Shown here in pieces: positions 15,988 through 24,192 of a DNA stretch of 64,000 bases. The stretch is from Kitasatospora aureofaciens (GTDB lineage: Bacteria; Actinomycetota; Actinomycetes; Streptomycetales; Streptomycetaceae): positions 310,001-374,000 of the forward strand of contig NZ_JPRF03000032.1 of assembly GCF_001188955.3 (NCBI RefSeq), in the 5' to 3' direction. Numbering within the stretch: the first letter of the stretch is position 1; the number at the start of each line of letters is the position of its first letter. The notes under the pieces are model-generated. The model saw nothing but the letters and a program-made list of their open reading frames with translations, searched no databases and was not told where the DNA came from. The position numbers and the translations under genes were made by a program.

Positions 15988-16724
15988 CCACGTGGCCCGC
16001 CCCCGATCCCGGCCTGCCCACCGGAGCCGTGCACCTGGCCGTCGGAGCGTACGTTCTCGGCGTGCTGGAGCCCGCCGAGAACGCCGCCTTCGAAGGGCAC
16101 CTGGCGGGTTGCCCGCAGTGCACCGAGGAGGTGCGGCAACTCGAGTCCGTACAGCGGGTGTTGGCCGAGTACGCGGCCTCGACCGCGGCCGCCGGGCTGG
16201 ACCCTGCCGGGCCCCTGCCGATGCCGGGCGGGCGGCTCCTGGACCGGCTGGTCGCCGAGGTCAGGGCCGGCCGGCGGCGGGGCCGGATACGTCGGCTGGC
16301 CCTCGCCCTGACCGCCACCGCGATGATCGCGGCGGGCCCGGCCGTCACGGCCGCGGTGCTCACCGCCGAGAACACGCCCTCCGTGGTCGCCGTCGCCGAA
16401 CAGTTCAGCGCCACCGACCCGACCACCGGCGCCAAGGCTACCGTCGGCATCAACGGACAGTCCTGGGGCAGCCAGATCAGCCTCCAACTCTCCGGCGTGC
16501 AAGGCCCGTTGACCTGCCGACTGGTCGCCGTCTCGCACGGCGGCGAGCACCAGACGGTCACCACCTGGAGCGTCCCGGCCGGCGGCTACGACGAGCCGGA
16601 CAACCGGGAGACGCTGCGCACCACCGGCGGCGCGGCCCTCCAGCCGCACGACATCGACCACTTCGAGGTGCGGGTCCAGGGCACCGACGCCCTGCTGGTC
16701 TCCGTCCCGGCGCACAAGGCCTGA
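15984..16724 (+). CDS. zinc-binding anti-sigma factor (RskA-type)
   Basis: 246 residues. The cytoplasmic N-terminus carries the ZAS zinc motif His39-x3-Cys43-x2-Cys46 (HLAGCPQC), with an extra His17. A single transmembrane helix follows around residues 97-117 (LALALTATAMIAAGPAVTAA). The extracytoplasmic RskA-like C-domain includes VGINGQSWGSQISLQL. It would hold the cognate sigma factor at the membrane until signalled, probably by proteolysis or by zinc/disulfide chemistry. It overlaps the sigma gene by GTGA. The final residues end in VSVPAHKA. Confidence 0.88.
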   Translation: MTTWPAPDPGLPTGAVHLAVGAYVLGVLEPAENAAFEGHLAGCPQCTEEVRQLESVQRVLAEYAASTAAAGLDPAGPLPMPGGRLLDRLVAEVRAGRRRGRIRRLALALTATAMIAAGPAVTAAVLTAENTPSVVAVAEQFSATDPTTGAKATVGINGQSWGSQISLQLSGVQGPLTCRLVAVSHGGEHQTVTTWSVPAGGYDEPDNRETLRTTGGAALQPHDIDHFEVRVQGTDALLVSVPAHKA

Positions 16725-16732
16725 CCCGGGCC

Positions 16733-16753
16733 GGGCCGTTCTCAGCACGGCCC
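16733..16753. terminator. hairpin at the anti-sigma / unknown-gene convergence
   Basis: GGGCCGT stem with a 7-base loop. It overlaps the stop of the minus-strand gene and could serve both converging genes. Confidence 0.55.
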
Positions 16754-17449
16754 GTGCGGTGACTCGTACGCGACCAGCCGCTCGACCCGGGCCGTCTCCA
16801 GGAGGGTGGGCCAGTGCGGGTTCGGCTCGCCGCTGCCGGTCATGTGCGCCCGACGCCAGGTCTGGCTCCAGCCGACCGGCGGCTGCGGCTGGTAGCCGTG
16901 CCACCGGTCGCACGGGCAGGGCACCAGCACCCGTGCGCAGCAGCGGCACAGCTCGGCCCGGCCGTGGCCGGTCGGGACCGGCACCGCCGGCCCCTCCTCT
17001 CCGCAGGCCGGACAGCCGGGCAGTCCGGCCCCGTCCAGCAGTGCGTTCTGCCGCCGGACGTAGTCGGGCAGGCTCAACGGCGGGTGCAGGAAGGGGTCCT
17101 GGTACCACACCGCATCGGGCGAGCCCGGCCACGGCCGGTCCCACCACGCCGTGACCGGCGGCTCCCGCCGCCCGGCCCGCTTCTCCGCCCGCCGCTGCGC
17201 CGCGTACTGCTCCGCCCGGGCCAGCCACAGCGCCCGTGCCTCGTTCAGCTCCTCCACCGCCCGCACCAGCGAGTCCGGATCGGCCTCCAGGATCCGGGGC
17301 ATCCGCGCGCTGACGGTGAGGTGGTGGTAGGTCGCCCGGAGGCCGTACGGGGCGAACTCGGTCAGGCAGGTCCGCAGGGCGCTGTGCCGCCGGTACGGCG
17401 GGAGGGCGGCGTCGTGCACCCGGGCGCGGTGGGTGAGGAAGCTGGTCAC
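16742..17449 (-). CDS. hypothetical protein with Cys-pair motifs
   Basis: 235 residues, family not recognised. The N-terminal half is helical and rich in Arg/Ala (VEELNEARALWLARAEQYAA). The C-terminal half has a possible zinc site: CPAC, then CRCC and PCPCDRWHGY, followed by several tryptophans. GTG 17449 overlaps the stop of the upstream gene by four bases, so the two unknown genes are translated as a unit. Nothing shows a signal peptide or membrane helix. The aromatic and cysteine pattern suggests a zinc-ribbon-like binding module, but the function is unknown. Confidence 0.65.
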   Translation of the reverse strand: MTSFLTHRARVHDAALPPYRRHSALRTCLTEFAPYGLRATYHHLTVSARMPRILEADPDSLVRAVEELNEARALWLARAEQYAAQRRAEKRAGRREPPVTAWWDRPWPGSPDAVWYQDPFLHPPLSLPDYVRRQNALLDGAGLPGCPACGEEGPAVPVPTGHGRAELCRCCARVLVPCPCDRWHGYQPQPPVGWSQTWRRAHMTGSGEPNPHWPTLLETARVERLVAYESPHGPC

Positions 17450-18054
17450 GGCGACGGCTCCAGGGCGAGGGCCCGGGCCAGTGCGGCGGTGAGGGCCCGG
17501 GCATGCCCCGGCAGCTGCCGCTCGGCCCAGCAGCCCGCAAGGCGGACGAAGTCGCGCAGGTCCTGCTCGGCCCCGGCGAGCAGTCGGCGCAGCTCGTCCA
17601 CCGGCAGCTCGATCACCTGGCCACTCCCGGCCCGGGTGTCCACCATCAACCGCACGGTGCCGCCGTGGCGTTCTGCCGCGGCGTGGGGGTCGTGGCCGAA
17701 CCAGCCCTCGGCGGTGCCGTCCGCCACGTCCAGCCACTCGCGCCACTCCTCCAGGCCGTTGCAGCAGCCCGGTGCGAAGACGGCGCCGGTGACGCCGTCC
17801 GTCACCCGGAAGCCGCCGGGGGCGAGCAGGTGTTCCGCGGTGAGCAGCCCGTACAGGAAGGCCGCCGGCGGGTCGGGCGCAGGGCCGTCCTCAGGGGCGT
17901 CCTCGTTGGCGTCGGCGATCCGCCACACCGCGGAGCCGACCTTTTGCGGCGTCAACCGCCCGTCCAGCACCAGGAATCCGTACGGCTCGACGGCGGCCGT
18001 CGGCCAGAGCGCGAAGTCCTCGTCGGGGGCACCCGTCTCCAGTACCGGCTGCAT
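17446..18054 (-). CDS. hypothetical protein coupled to the Cys-pair protein
   Basis: 202 residues, family not recognised. It has an acidic, tryptophan-containing middle (FAPGCCNGLEEWREWLDVAD, GWFGHDPHAAAERHG) and a C-terminal segment GQVIELPVDELRRLLAGAEQ. The length, acidity and SMI1/immunity-like style of the core recall proteins annotated as hypothetical in streptomycetes, but I cannot assign it. ATG 18054 (MQPVLETGAPDEDF) is chosen as the start. Its stop overlaps the next gene's GTG (GTGA). Confidence 0.6.
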   Translation of the reverse strand: MQPVLETGAPDEDFALWPTAAVEPYGFLVLDGRLTPQKVGSAVWRIADANEDAPEDGPAPDPPAAFLYGLLTAEHLLAPGGFRVTDGVTGAVFAPGCCNGLEEWREWLDVADGTAEGWFGHDPHAAAERHGGTVRLMVDTRAGSGQVIELPVDELRRLLAGAEQDLRDFVRLAGCWAERQLPGHARALTAALARALALEPSP

Positions 18055-18104
18055 CGTGATCACCTGGCGATGATGCCGGAGGCCGCGCCGGCCGACCAGA
18101 GGAT

Positions 18105-18638
18105 TTACGCCGCGTCGGCCGCGATCGCGGCCAGCACCCGTCCGCACCGCCGGGCGAAGGCGTGCTGGAGGAGCGGGAACAGCGGTCCGGCCAGCCGGGC
18201 CCACCAGGCGACCGGGCGGCTGAAGGCGGTGACGCTGAACCAGACCGCCCCGTCGGGTGCCAGTTCGACCAGGAAGGTCTCCTCGCCCCGGCCCAGGTGC
18301 CCGTGCCTGGTCCCGTAGGTGAAGCCGTACCGGTCCGGGCCGTTGACGGTGGCCAGCACCCGGTTGGGCGCGCCCGCCCGCAGCGGGCCGAGGCCGATGG
18401 CGCACCGCACGGCGACGCCGGGTGCGGCCTCCTCGGCCTCCGCGTCGATCCGCACGCCCGCCAGGCGGTGCATCCGCCAGCCGAGCAGGGCGCCCCCGGC
18501 GACGTCGAGGGCGGGGCGGCCATGGCCGATCCGGGCCCGGTGGCGCAGGTGGCGGTAGCCGGCGGGCAGGTCGCCGGTGCAGCTGGCGCCCTGCTCGGGG
18601 TAGCTGTAGTCGTTGCCGGGGCGGCTGTGGTCGTTCAA
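18105..18638 (-). CDS. DUF1990 family protein
   Basis: 177 residues matching DUF1990: GYRHLRHRARIGHGRPALDV, LLGWRMHRLAGVRI, YGFTYGTRHGHLGRGEETF and WFSVTAFSRPVAWWARLAGP. The molecular function is unknown; the family is often encoded beside YndJ-type membrane proteins. The start is an unusual TTG at 18638 whose TTGA overlaps the upstream stop, giving strong translational coupling to the YndJ gene. The last third is amphipathic (FPLLQHAFARRCGRVLAAI). Confidence 0.82.
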   Translation of the reverse strand: MNDHSRPGNDYSYPEQGASCTGDLPAGYRHLRHRARIGHGRPALDVAGGALLGWRMHRLAGVRIDAEAEEAAPGVAVRCAIGLGPLRAGAPNRVLATVNGPDRYGFTYGTRHGHLGRGEETFLVELAPDGAVWFSVTAFSRPVAWWARLAGPLFPLLQHAFARRCGRVLAAIAADAA

Positions 18639-19477
18639 CGGTGGGTCTCCACGGTGGTGGTGATCCGGCGCCAGGCGAGGACCGCGCACAGGGCGAAGCC
18701 GAGCGCGTTGCCGAGGCCGTGGGTGGCGGCCATCCAGGTCAGGGTCGGGTGGGGGAGCCCGGCGGCCCGGCCGAGCGCCCACCAGAGGGCGAGCAGCATG
18801 GTGAGGGCCAGGACGGCGGAGGAGGCGGCGAGCAGCCGGGCGGTGGCCCGGTCCGCCGTCCGGGGCCGCAGTTCGCGCCAGCTGATCAGGCCGACCAGCC
18901 ACATCCCGGCGCTCAGCACGACGGCTCCGGCGAACTGCCACCAGTCGCCCAGGAAGTACCCGGCCAGCACCAGCAGGGTGCCCGCCGGGACGCTGAGCGC
19001 CGCGCAGCGGGCCGGCCGGGAGCCGTGGTCGGCGCGGCAGACCAGCCCGGCGATCAGTGCGGCGGTGAATCCGGCGTAGTGGAAGTGCGGGACGGTCAGC
19101 GCCAGGATGTGCGGTTCGAAGCCGAACAGCGGGTAACCGGAGCGCTCGGCGACCAGTGCCACGCCGGCCACCGAGGGCGCGGTGAGCGCGGTGAGCACGG
19201 CGACCTCGGCGGCGGCGAGCGAGCGGGTCCTCGCCAGCCGCAGCGGCGCGTGCAGGGCCACCAGCAGGGTGCCGAGCGCGTAGAGGAGCGCGCAGCCGGT
19301 GGCGAGGCCCCCGCGCGGCAGCCAGAGCGAGAGCGCCCCCGGGACGGCCGCGAGCGGCCAGAGCCGGCGGACCCGGGCGAGTCCGGGTTCGTCGATCAGG
19401 GCCAGTCCGAGCGGCAGGACGGCGCCCATGCCGAGCAGGACCAGCAGGTCCACCAGTTCGGTCGTGCCCTTGCCCAT
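18635..19477 (-). CDS. YndJ-like integral membrane protein
   Basis: 280 residues with about eight hydrophobic helices and the YndJ signatures VPHFHYAGFTAALIAGLV and MAATHGLGNALGFALCAVLA. The role of YndJ is unknown; the conserved His residues inside helices suggest metal or small-molecule binding. It is the first gene of a two-gene operon with DUF1990. Two TTGAACGCGTTCAA palindromes lie directly upstream, one of them 18 bp from the start, so it is probably repressed by a TetR-like protein. No such regulator gene is adjacent. Confidence 0.82.
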   Translation of the reverse strand: MGKGTTELVDLLVLLGMGAVLPLGLALIDEPGLARVRRLWPLAAVPGALSLWLPRGGLATGCALLYALGTLLVALHAPLRLARTRSLAAAEVAVLTALTAPSVAGVALVAERSGYPLFGFEPHILALTVPHFHYAGFTAALIAGLVCRADHGSRPARCAALSVPAGTLLVLAGYFLGDWWQFAGAVVLSAGMWLVGLISWRELRPRTADRATARLLAASSAVLALTMLLALWWALGRAAGLPHPTLTWMAATHGLGNALGFALCAVLAWRRITTTVETHR

Positions 19478-19494
19478 GGCGGGCCCACCCCCTC

Positions 19495-19508
19495 TTGAAC
19501 GCGTTCAA
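19495..19508. promoter_or_regulatory. palindromic operator TTGAACGCGTTCAA, copy A
   Basis: Perfect 14-bp palindrome 18 bp upstream of the YndJ-like start. Copy B begins 43 bp away, four helical turns. Confidence 0.75.
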
Positions 19509-19537
19509 ATGCTTCGCCGGTGACTCTACGCGCCGAC

Positions 19538-19551
19538 TTGAACGCGTTCAA
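19538..19551. promoter_or_regulatory. palindromic operator TTGAACGCGTTCAA, copy B
   Basis: Identical to copy A and lying between the divergent YndJ-like and DUF1876 genes, so it could influence both. Confidence 0.75.
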
Positions 19552-19631
19552 CTCACCCTCGCTCCGGCTGGCCTGGTGTTCACGTGGGGTGCGGCGCACT
19601 CTGGAGGAGTAACCGATGGAGGTGATCCGCC

Positions 19632-19901
19632 ATGCAGACTCTGGTCGGTTGGCACATCGAGATGGAGTTTCGCGAGGACGGCCCGCGGACGACCGCGGCC
19701 GCCCTGCTCCGGCTCGGCGACGGGAGCGAACTGCGCGCCCACGGCTACAGCAGCCGCCACCCCTCCGACCCGGAACAGCTGAGGGTCGGCGAGGAGATCG
19801 CGGGAGCCCGCGCGCTCAACGACCTCGCCTCGCAGCTGCTCTCCAAGGCGCACGGGGAGATCCAGGAGGTCAGCCCGGTCCCGACCCATCCGCTCTCGTG
19901 A
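19632..19901 (+). CDS. DUF1876 (dsRBD-fold) protein
   Basis: 89 residues matching DUF1876: WHIEMEFREDGPRTTAAALLRLGDG, LRAHGYSSRHPSDPEQLRVGEE and ALNDLASQLLSKAHGEIQ (read in pieces). Members adopt a double-stranded-RNA-binding-domain-like fold, but RNA binding is not established. A GGAGGTGATCCGCC sequence matches the anti-Shine-Dalgarno tail very closely upstream of ATG 19632, predicting high translation. The stop overlaps a second small gene by GTGA. Confidence 0.85.
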   Translation: MQTLVGWHIEMEFREDGPRTTAAALLRLGDGSELRAHGYSSRHPSDPEQLRVGEEIAGARALNDLASQLLSKAHGEIQEVSPVPTHPLS

Positions 19902-20101
19902 CCGCCCCGCACCCCGCCGGTGACCATGCCGGACGGGATCCGGAGCGTTCGCGCATCCCGCTGATCTGCCCGCGCTGCGGGCACGAGCAGCAGGTCGTCC
20001 CCGGCGGTCCCGAGCGGACGGTCAAGGTGGTGCACGTGGGGACCGGTCGCGAGGCCTGCGAGCCGGGGGACCTGGCCCGGGCGCCGGACGAGGGGACCTG
20101 A
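19898..20101 (+). CDS. small cysteine-motif protein coupled to DUF1876
   Basis: 67 residues from GTG 19898, overlapping the DUF1876 stop by four bases. The only recognisable element is a knuckle-like LICPRCGHEQQVVPGG; a third Cys appears later in REACEPGD. This could be half of a zinc ribbon, completed by dimerisation or a partner. The coding call rests on the GTGA overlap and on GC bias compatible with neighbours. The function is unknown. Confidence 0.6.
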   Translation: MTAPHPAGDHAGRDPERSRIPLICPRCGHEQQVVPGGPERTVKVVHVGTGREACEPGDLARAPDEGT

Positions 20102-20125
20102 CGCCCGGGGGGTGACGCCGCGTGC

Positions 20126-20151
20126 CGGGACCCGCGTGCCCGCGGGTCCCG
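20126..20151. terminator. bidirectional hairpin terminator
   Basis: 11-bp perfect stem CGGGACCCGCG with a TGCC loop between the convergent small-protein gene and the PPOX gene. Confidence 0.75.
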
Positions 20152-20206
20152 CCACTCGGCGGGCCAACCGGAACGAACGGAAGGTCAGTTGACCGCGAGC
20201 GAACGG

Positions 20207-20647
20207 TCAGTTGGCGCAGTACGTGGCCGGCGGCAGCCACTCCGGCCCGACCAGCCGCTGCTCCAGCTCGTTCAGCGTGATCCGGATCCCGACCGTCCCG
20301 TCCAGCCCCACCCGGAACCGGCTGCGGGCCAGCGCGATCAGCGCGGTCAGGCCGTACTTGTTGATCAGCGAGGTGCGGTAGCGCGCGGTCGCGTCGGCGT
20401 CGCAGAGCCGGGCGCGGGCCGGGAGCCGGCGCCCGGTCGGGCGTCCGTGGGCGTCGCAGGGGCCGATCAGCACCCTGGGGTGGCGGCGGATCCGTTCGGC
20501 CTCGCCGGAGTGGGCGGGGGTCCAGACGCCGAGCGCCGTGCCGTCGGGCACGACCCACAGCTGCGAGTCCTGTCGGCTGCCGTCGTCGCCGAAGGTGGTC
20601 AGCAGGAGGTACTTGCTGTCGGCGAGCCGCTCGGTTCGGGCGTGCAT
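20207..20647 (-). CDS. PPOX-class (F420-dependent type) split-barrel protein
   Basis: 146 residues of the pyridoxamine-phosphate-oxidase-like fold: LADSKYLLLTTFGDDGSRQDSQLWVVPDG, HPRVLIGPCDAHGRP and ARYRTSLINKYGLTALIALAR (in pieces). These proteins bind FMN or F420 and often reduce small molecules or biliverdin. ATG 20647 follows GAGGGAGGAG, a strong ribosome-binding sequence. It lies 31 bp downstream of the orphan cytochrome b gene on the same strand, so the two are probably one operon. Confidence 0.85.
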   Translation of the reverse strand: MHARTERLADSKYLLLTTFGDDGSRQDSQLWVVPDGTALGVWTPAHSGEAERIRRHPRVLIGPCDAHGRPTGRRLPARARLCDADATARYRTSLINKYGLTALIALARSRFRVGLDGTVGIRITLNELEQRLVGPEWLPPATYCAN

Positions 20648-20678
20648 GATCTCCTCCCTCTCGCGGGGGGCGGCGGGG

Positions 20679-22298
20679 TCAGTGGTGACCGTGGCCCTCG
20701 GTGATCTCGCGGTACTCCTCGGCGGTGGGCCGGGGGATCCGGGCGTGCTCGCCGTGGAATGCCCGGGACAGCCGTACCCGGGTGCGGGTGAGCACGTCCG
20801 CCGGCCGGGCCACTCCATTCTCGTCCACCGCGGGCGGCAGTTCGAGGGGGCGGGGCTGTTCGTGGGCGGTGAGCCGGTGCAGTTCGGCGGGCGTGAGCCG
20901 GGCGTGCACCTCGGTGAACTCGCCGTGCGGCAACCGGTGGACGGTGCCGGTCTCCCGGCCGTGCAGGACCTTGTCGCGGTCCCGCCGCTGCAGTCCCAGG
21001 CACCAGCGCTTGGTGACCACGAAGACGGCCACCGGGACGACGAAGAAGCCGATCCGCACCGCGTAGGTGATCGCGTTGAGCGACAGGTGCAGGTGGGTGG
21101 CGATGAGGTCGTTGCCGCCGCCCGCGAGCATCACCAGGTAGACGCTGATCCAGGCCGCGCCGAGGGCGGTGCGCACGGGGGCGTTGCGCGGACGGTCGAG
21201 CAGGTGGTGCTCGCGCCCGTCGTCCGTCACCCAGCTCTCGACGAACGGGTAGAGCGCGATCGCGCCGAGGATCACCGGGAACAGCGTGAACGGGACCAGC
21301 ACCCCGAGGTTGAGGGTGTGCCCCCAGAGGCTGACCTCCCAGCCGGGCATCACCCGGATCAGGCCCTCGGCGAAGCCCATGTACCAGTCCGGCTGGGCGT
21401 CGGTGGAGACCTGGTCCGGACGGTACGGGCCGTACAACCAGATCGGGTTGACGGTGGCGACCGCGGACATCAGCGCGACGACCCCGAAGACCAGGAAGAA
21501 GAACCCGCCGGCCTTGGCCGCGTAGACCGGCATCAGCGGCATGCCGACGACGTTCTTCTCGGTCCGGCCCGGTCCGGCCCACTGGGTGTGCTTGTGGTAG
21601 AAGACCAGGATCAGGTGGGCCACCAGCAGTCCGAGCATGATGCCGGGCACCAGCAGCACGTGGATGGTGAAGAACCTCGGGATGATGTCGTGTCCGGGGA
21701 ACTCCCCGCCGAACAGGAACATCTGGACGTACGTGCCGATCAGCGGCACGGCCAGCACCACTCCCTCGATGAACCGGATGCCGGTGCCGGAGAGCAGGTC
21801 GTCCGGGAGCGAGTAGCCGAAGAAGCCGTCCAGCATGCCGAGGAACAGCAGCAGGAAGCCGAAGACCCAGTTGATCTCGCGCGGCTTGCGGAACGCGCCG
21901 GTGAAGAACACCCGCATCATGTGCACGAACATGGCCGCGACGAAGACGATCGCCGCCCAGTGGTGGACCTGCCGGATCAGCAGTCCGCCGCGCACCTCGA
22001 AGCTGATGTCCACGGTGGAGGCGTAGGCCTCGGACATCGAGATCCCCTTGAGCGGCACGTACGAGCCGCTGTAGACCACCTCTCCCATGCCGGGCTTGAA
22101 GAACAGGGTCAGCCAGACGCCGGTCAGGATGATGATCAGGAAGGTGTAGAGGCAGATCTCGCCCAGCATGAAGGACCAGTGGTCCGGGAAGATCTTCCGC
22201 AGGTTGGCCCTGGCCAGGGTGTGGATCCCCAGCCGGCCGTCCGTCCAGTCGGCGGCCCGCCGCCCCCGCCCTGGGTTCTGATTCCGGGTCATGTGCAC
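20679..22298 (-). CDS. cytochrome b subunit of a bc1 complex, orphan copy
   Basis: 539 residues of the actinobacterial QcrB type. The four haem-ligand histidines appear in QVHHWAAIVFVAAMFVHMMR and FFTIHVLLVPGIMLGLLVAHL; the Qo-site PDWYMGF follows, and the long C-terminal region is hydrophobic then charged. QcrB transfers electrons from menaquinol within cytochrome bcc. Here the QcrC and QcrA genes are absent; the downstream neighbour is a PPOX protein. Streptomycetes keep a complete qcrCAB elsewhere, so this is a second, perhaps condition-specific copy. ATG 22298 and ATG 22292 are both possible. Its promoter shares elements with that of the nearby tetR. Confidence 0.88.
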   Translation of the reverse strand: MHMTRNQNPGRGRRAADWTDGRLGIHTLARANLRKIFPDHWSFMLGEICLYTFLIIILTGVWLTLFFKPGMGEVVYSGSYVPLKGISMSEAYASTVDISFEVRGGLLIRQVHHWAAIVFVAAMFVHMMRVFFTGAFRKPREINWVFGFLLLFLGMLDGFFGYSLPDDLLSGTGIRFIEGVVLAVPLIGTYVQMFLFGGEFPGHDIIPRFFTIHVLLVPGIMLGLLVAHLILVFYHKHTQWAGPGRTEKNVVGMPLMPVYAAKAGGFFFLVFGVVALMSAVATVNPIWLYGPYRPDQVSTDAQPDWYMGFAEGLIRVMPGWEVSLWGHTLNLGVLVPFTLFPVILGAIALYPFVESWVTDDGREHHLLDRPRNAPVRTALGAAWISVYLVMLAGGGNDLIATHLHLSLNAITYAVRIGFFVVPVAVFVVTKRWCLGLQRRDRDKVLHGRETGTVHRLPHGEFTEVHARLTPAELHRLTAHEQPRPLELPPAVDENGVARPADVLTRTRVRLSRAFHGEHARIPRPTAEEYREITEGHGHH

Positions 22299-22318
22299 GC
22301 ACCTCAGTCCGAAGGAAA

Positions 22319-22382
22319 CGGGGATAGTTCCCCGGTTCGCGCTGGGGTCACAATAATCGGGGGGTATTCCCCACTTCTACCC
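22319..22382 (-). promoter_or_regulatory. GGGGA/TCCCC palindromes and tetR-like element upstream of cytochrome b
   Basis: Two inverted repeats, CGGGGATAGTTCCCCG (22319-22334) and GGGGTATTCCCC (22361-22372). The sequence TCCCCACTTCTACC at 22368-22381 differs by one base from TCCCCGCTTCTACC at 24907-24920 in front of the tetR gene. Confidence 0.6.
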
Positions 22383-22421
22383 GGGGTCCGTTCGCGGAGC
22401 GGCCGGGGCGGAAACGCCGAG

Positions 22422-22458
22422 CGGCCCGCCCGGTGTCGGGGAGACACCGGACGGGCCG
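22422..22458 (-). terminator. long hairpin after the MFS efflux gene
   Basis: 16-bp stem with one mismatch and a 5-base loop, between the efflux gene stop and the cytochrome b control region; it insulates the two transcripts. Confidence 0.75.
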
Positions 22459-22510
22459 CGAACGCACCCACGTGACCGGGACGGACCGGCGCCCCGAAGG
22501 GCGGCCGGCG

Positions 22511-24046
22511 TCAGTGCACCAGCACCGGCACCTCGTCGACCTTCGCCGCGTCCGAGCCGGCGGCCGCACGCGTGGCGCCGGGGCGGCCGGCGTTGATGAA
22601 GGTGAAGGCGACCGAGGCGGCCGCCACCAGGATCCCGAAGGAGATCCAGATCGCGGTGGTGAAGCCGTGCACCATGCCCTGGAACTGCAGGGCCTTGGCG
22701 GCCTCGGGCGAGGCGGCGGTGGCCAGTGCGTGGGCGTGCGAGGTCAGCCAGGTGGTGGTGGCGCTGGCCGCGATGGTGTTCAGCAGCGCGGTGCCGATGG
22801 CACCGCCGACCTGCTGGGAGGTGTTGACCATGGCCGAGGCCACGCCCGCGTCCCGCGGCTGGACGCCGTGGGTGGCCAGGCTCATGGCCGGCATGAAGGC
22901 GGTGCCCATGCCGAGGCCCATCAGGATCAGGCCGGGCAGGATCAGTGCCGGGTAGGAGGTGTCCAGGCCGATGTGGGTCAGCAGGAACATGCCGATCGAG
23001 GCGGTCAGGAAGCCGGGGGCCATCAGGAACCGCGCCGGGACGCGGGTCATCAGGCGGGCGCCGATCTGGGTCGAGCCGGTGATCATGCCCGCCACCATCG
23101 GCAGGAAGGCCACGCCGGTCAGCACCGGGCTGTAGCCGCGCACGACCTGCAGGTAGTAGGTCAGGAAGAGGAACAGACCGAACATGCCGATCACGGCCAT
23201 GCCCAGCGACAGGTACACCCCACCGCGGTTGCGGTCCAGGACCACGCGCAGCGGCAGCAGCGGGGCCTTGACGGTGCGCTCGACCACGGCGAACGCGGTC
23301 AGCAGCACGACGGCCGCGGCGAACAGGCCCAGGGTGCTGCCGGCCGTCCAGCCGCTGGACTCGGCCCGGGTGAAGCCGTACACCAGCGAGACCAGGCCGG
23401 TGGTCACCAGCAGCACGCCGGGGACGTCCAGCTTGTTGCGGTTGCGGCCCTCGGCGGGCTCGCGGATCACCATGACGGCGCCGGTGGCGGCCACGACGGC
23501 GAACGGGATGTTGACGAAGAAGGTCCAGCGCCAGTTCATGTACTCGGTCAGGAAACCGCCGAGGATCAGACCGATGGCACCACCGCCACCGGCGATCGCG
23601 CCGTAGATGCCGAAGGCCTTGGCGCGCTCCTTGGCCTCGGTGAAGGTCACCGCGAGCAGCGACAGCGCGGCCGGCGCCAGCAGCGCGCCGAACACGCCCT
23701 GGAGGGCGCGGGAGCCCAGCAGCATCGCGGTGTTGACCGCGGCGCCGCCGAGCGCGGACGCCAGGGCGAAGCCGGTCAGGCCGACGATGAAGGTCCGCTT
23801 GCGGCCCCACAGGTCCGCGATCCGGCCGCCGAACAGCAGCAGGCCGCCGAAGGCGAGCGCGTAGGCGGTGATCACCCACTGGCGGTTGCCGTCGGATATG
23901 CCCAGGTCCCGCTGGGCGGACGGCAGGGCGATGTTCACGATGGTGGCGTCGAGGACGACCATCAGCTGGGCGAGGCCGATGAAGATCAGGGCCTTCCAGC
24001 GCCTGGGATCGGGCAGCGTCGCCGGGCGGGCGTCGGTTTGAGACAT
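22511..24046 (-). CDS. DHA2-family (14-TM) MFS drug exporter
   Basis: 511 residues, about 14 transmembrane helices, EmrB/QacA type. Typical motifs are LIFIGLAQLMVVLDATIVNI in helix 1, WVITAYALAFGGLLLFGGRI plus ADLWGRKRTF (motif A) and a central TGLVSLVYGFTRAES region. It would export a toxic compound by proton antiport. ATG 24046 (MSQTDARPATLPDPRRWK) is preferred; ATG 24058 adds four residues. It lies 146 bp downstream of a tetR gene on the same strand and is followed by a strong terminator, so tetR and the pump form a regulatory pair. Confidence 0.88.
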   Translation of the reverse strand: MSQTDARPATLPDPRRWKALIFIGLAQLMVVLDATIVNIALPSAQRDLGISDGNRQWVITAYALAFGGLLLFGGRIADLWGRKRTFIVGLTGFALASALGGAAVNTAMLLGSRALQGVFGALLAPAALSLLAVTFTEAKERAKAFGIYGAIAGGGGAIGLILGGFLTEYMNWRWTFFVNIPFAVVAATGAVMVIREPAEGRNRNKLDVPGVLLVTTGLVSLVYGFTRAESSGWTAGSTLGLFAAAVVLLTAFAVVERTVKAPLLPLRVVLDRNRGGVYLSLGMAVIGMFGLFLFLTYYLQVVRGYSPVLTGVAFLPMVAGMITGSTQIGARLMTRVPARFLMAPGFLTASIGMFLLTHIGLDTSYPALILPGLILMGLGMGTAFMPAMSLATHGVQPRDAGVASAMVNTSQQVGGAIGTALLNTIAASATTTWLTSHAHALATAASPEAAKALQFQGMVHGFTTAIWISFGILVAAASVAFTFINAGRPGATRAAAGSDAAKVDEVPVLVH

Positions 24047-24091
24047 GGGGGTACCCATTTCACGGTGCGTGGGTGTGCGAGAACGGTCAAC

Positions 24092-24122
24092 TGCCGTACG
24101 GCACCGGCAGGTTGCCGTACGG
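24092..24122. repeat. two copies of TGCCGTACGG before the efflux gene
   Basis: 24092-24103 is the perfect palindrome TGCCGTACGGCA; TGCCGTACGG recurs at 24113-24122, 21 bp away. They lie between tetR and the efflux gene and could be a second operator. Confidence 0.5.
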
Positions 24123-24192
24123 GTGCGAGGGCGCGCGAACGCGTCGGAGGCGGCGCCGGCCAGCGGCGCGTCGGGTCGGTGCTGGTGGTCGG

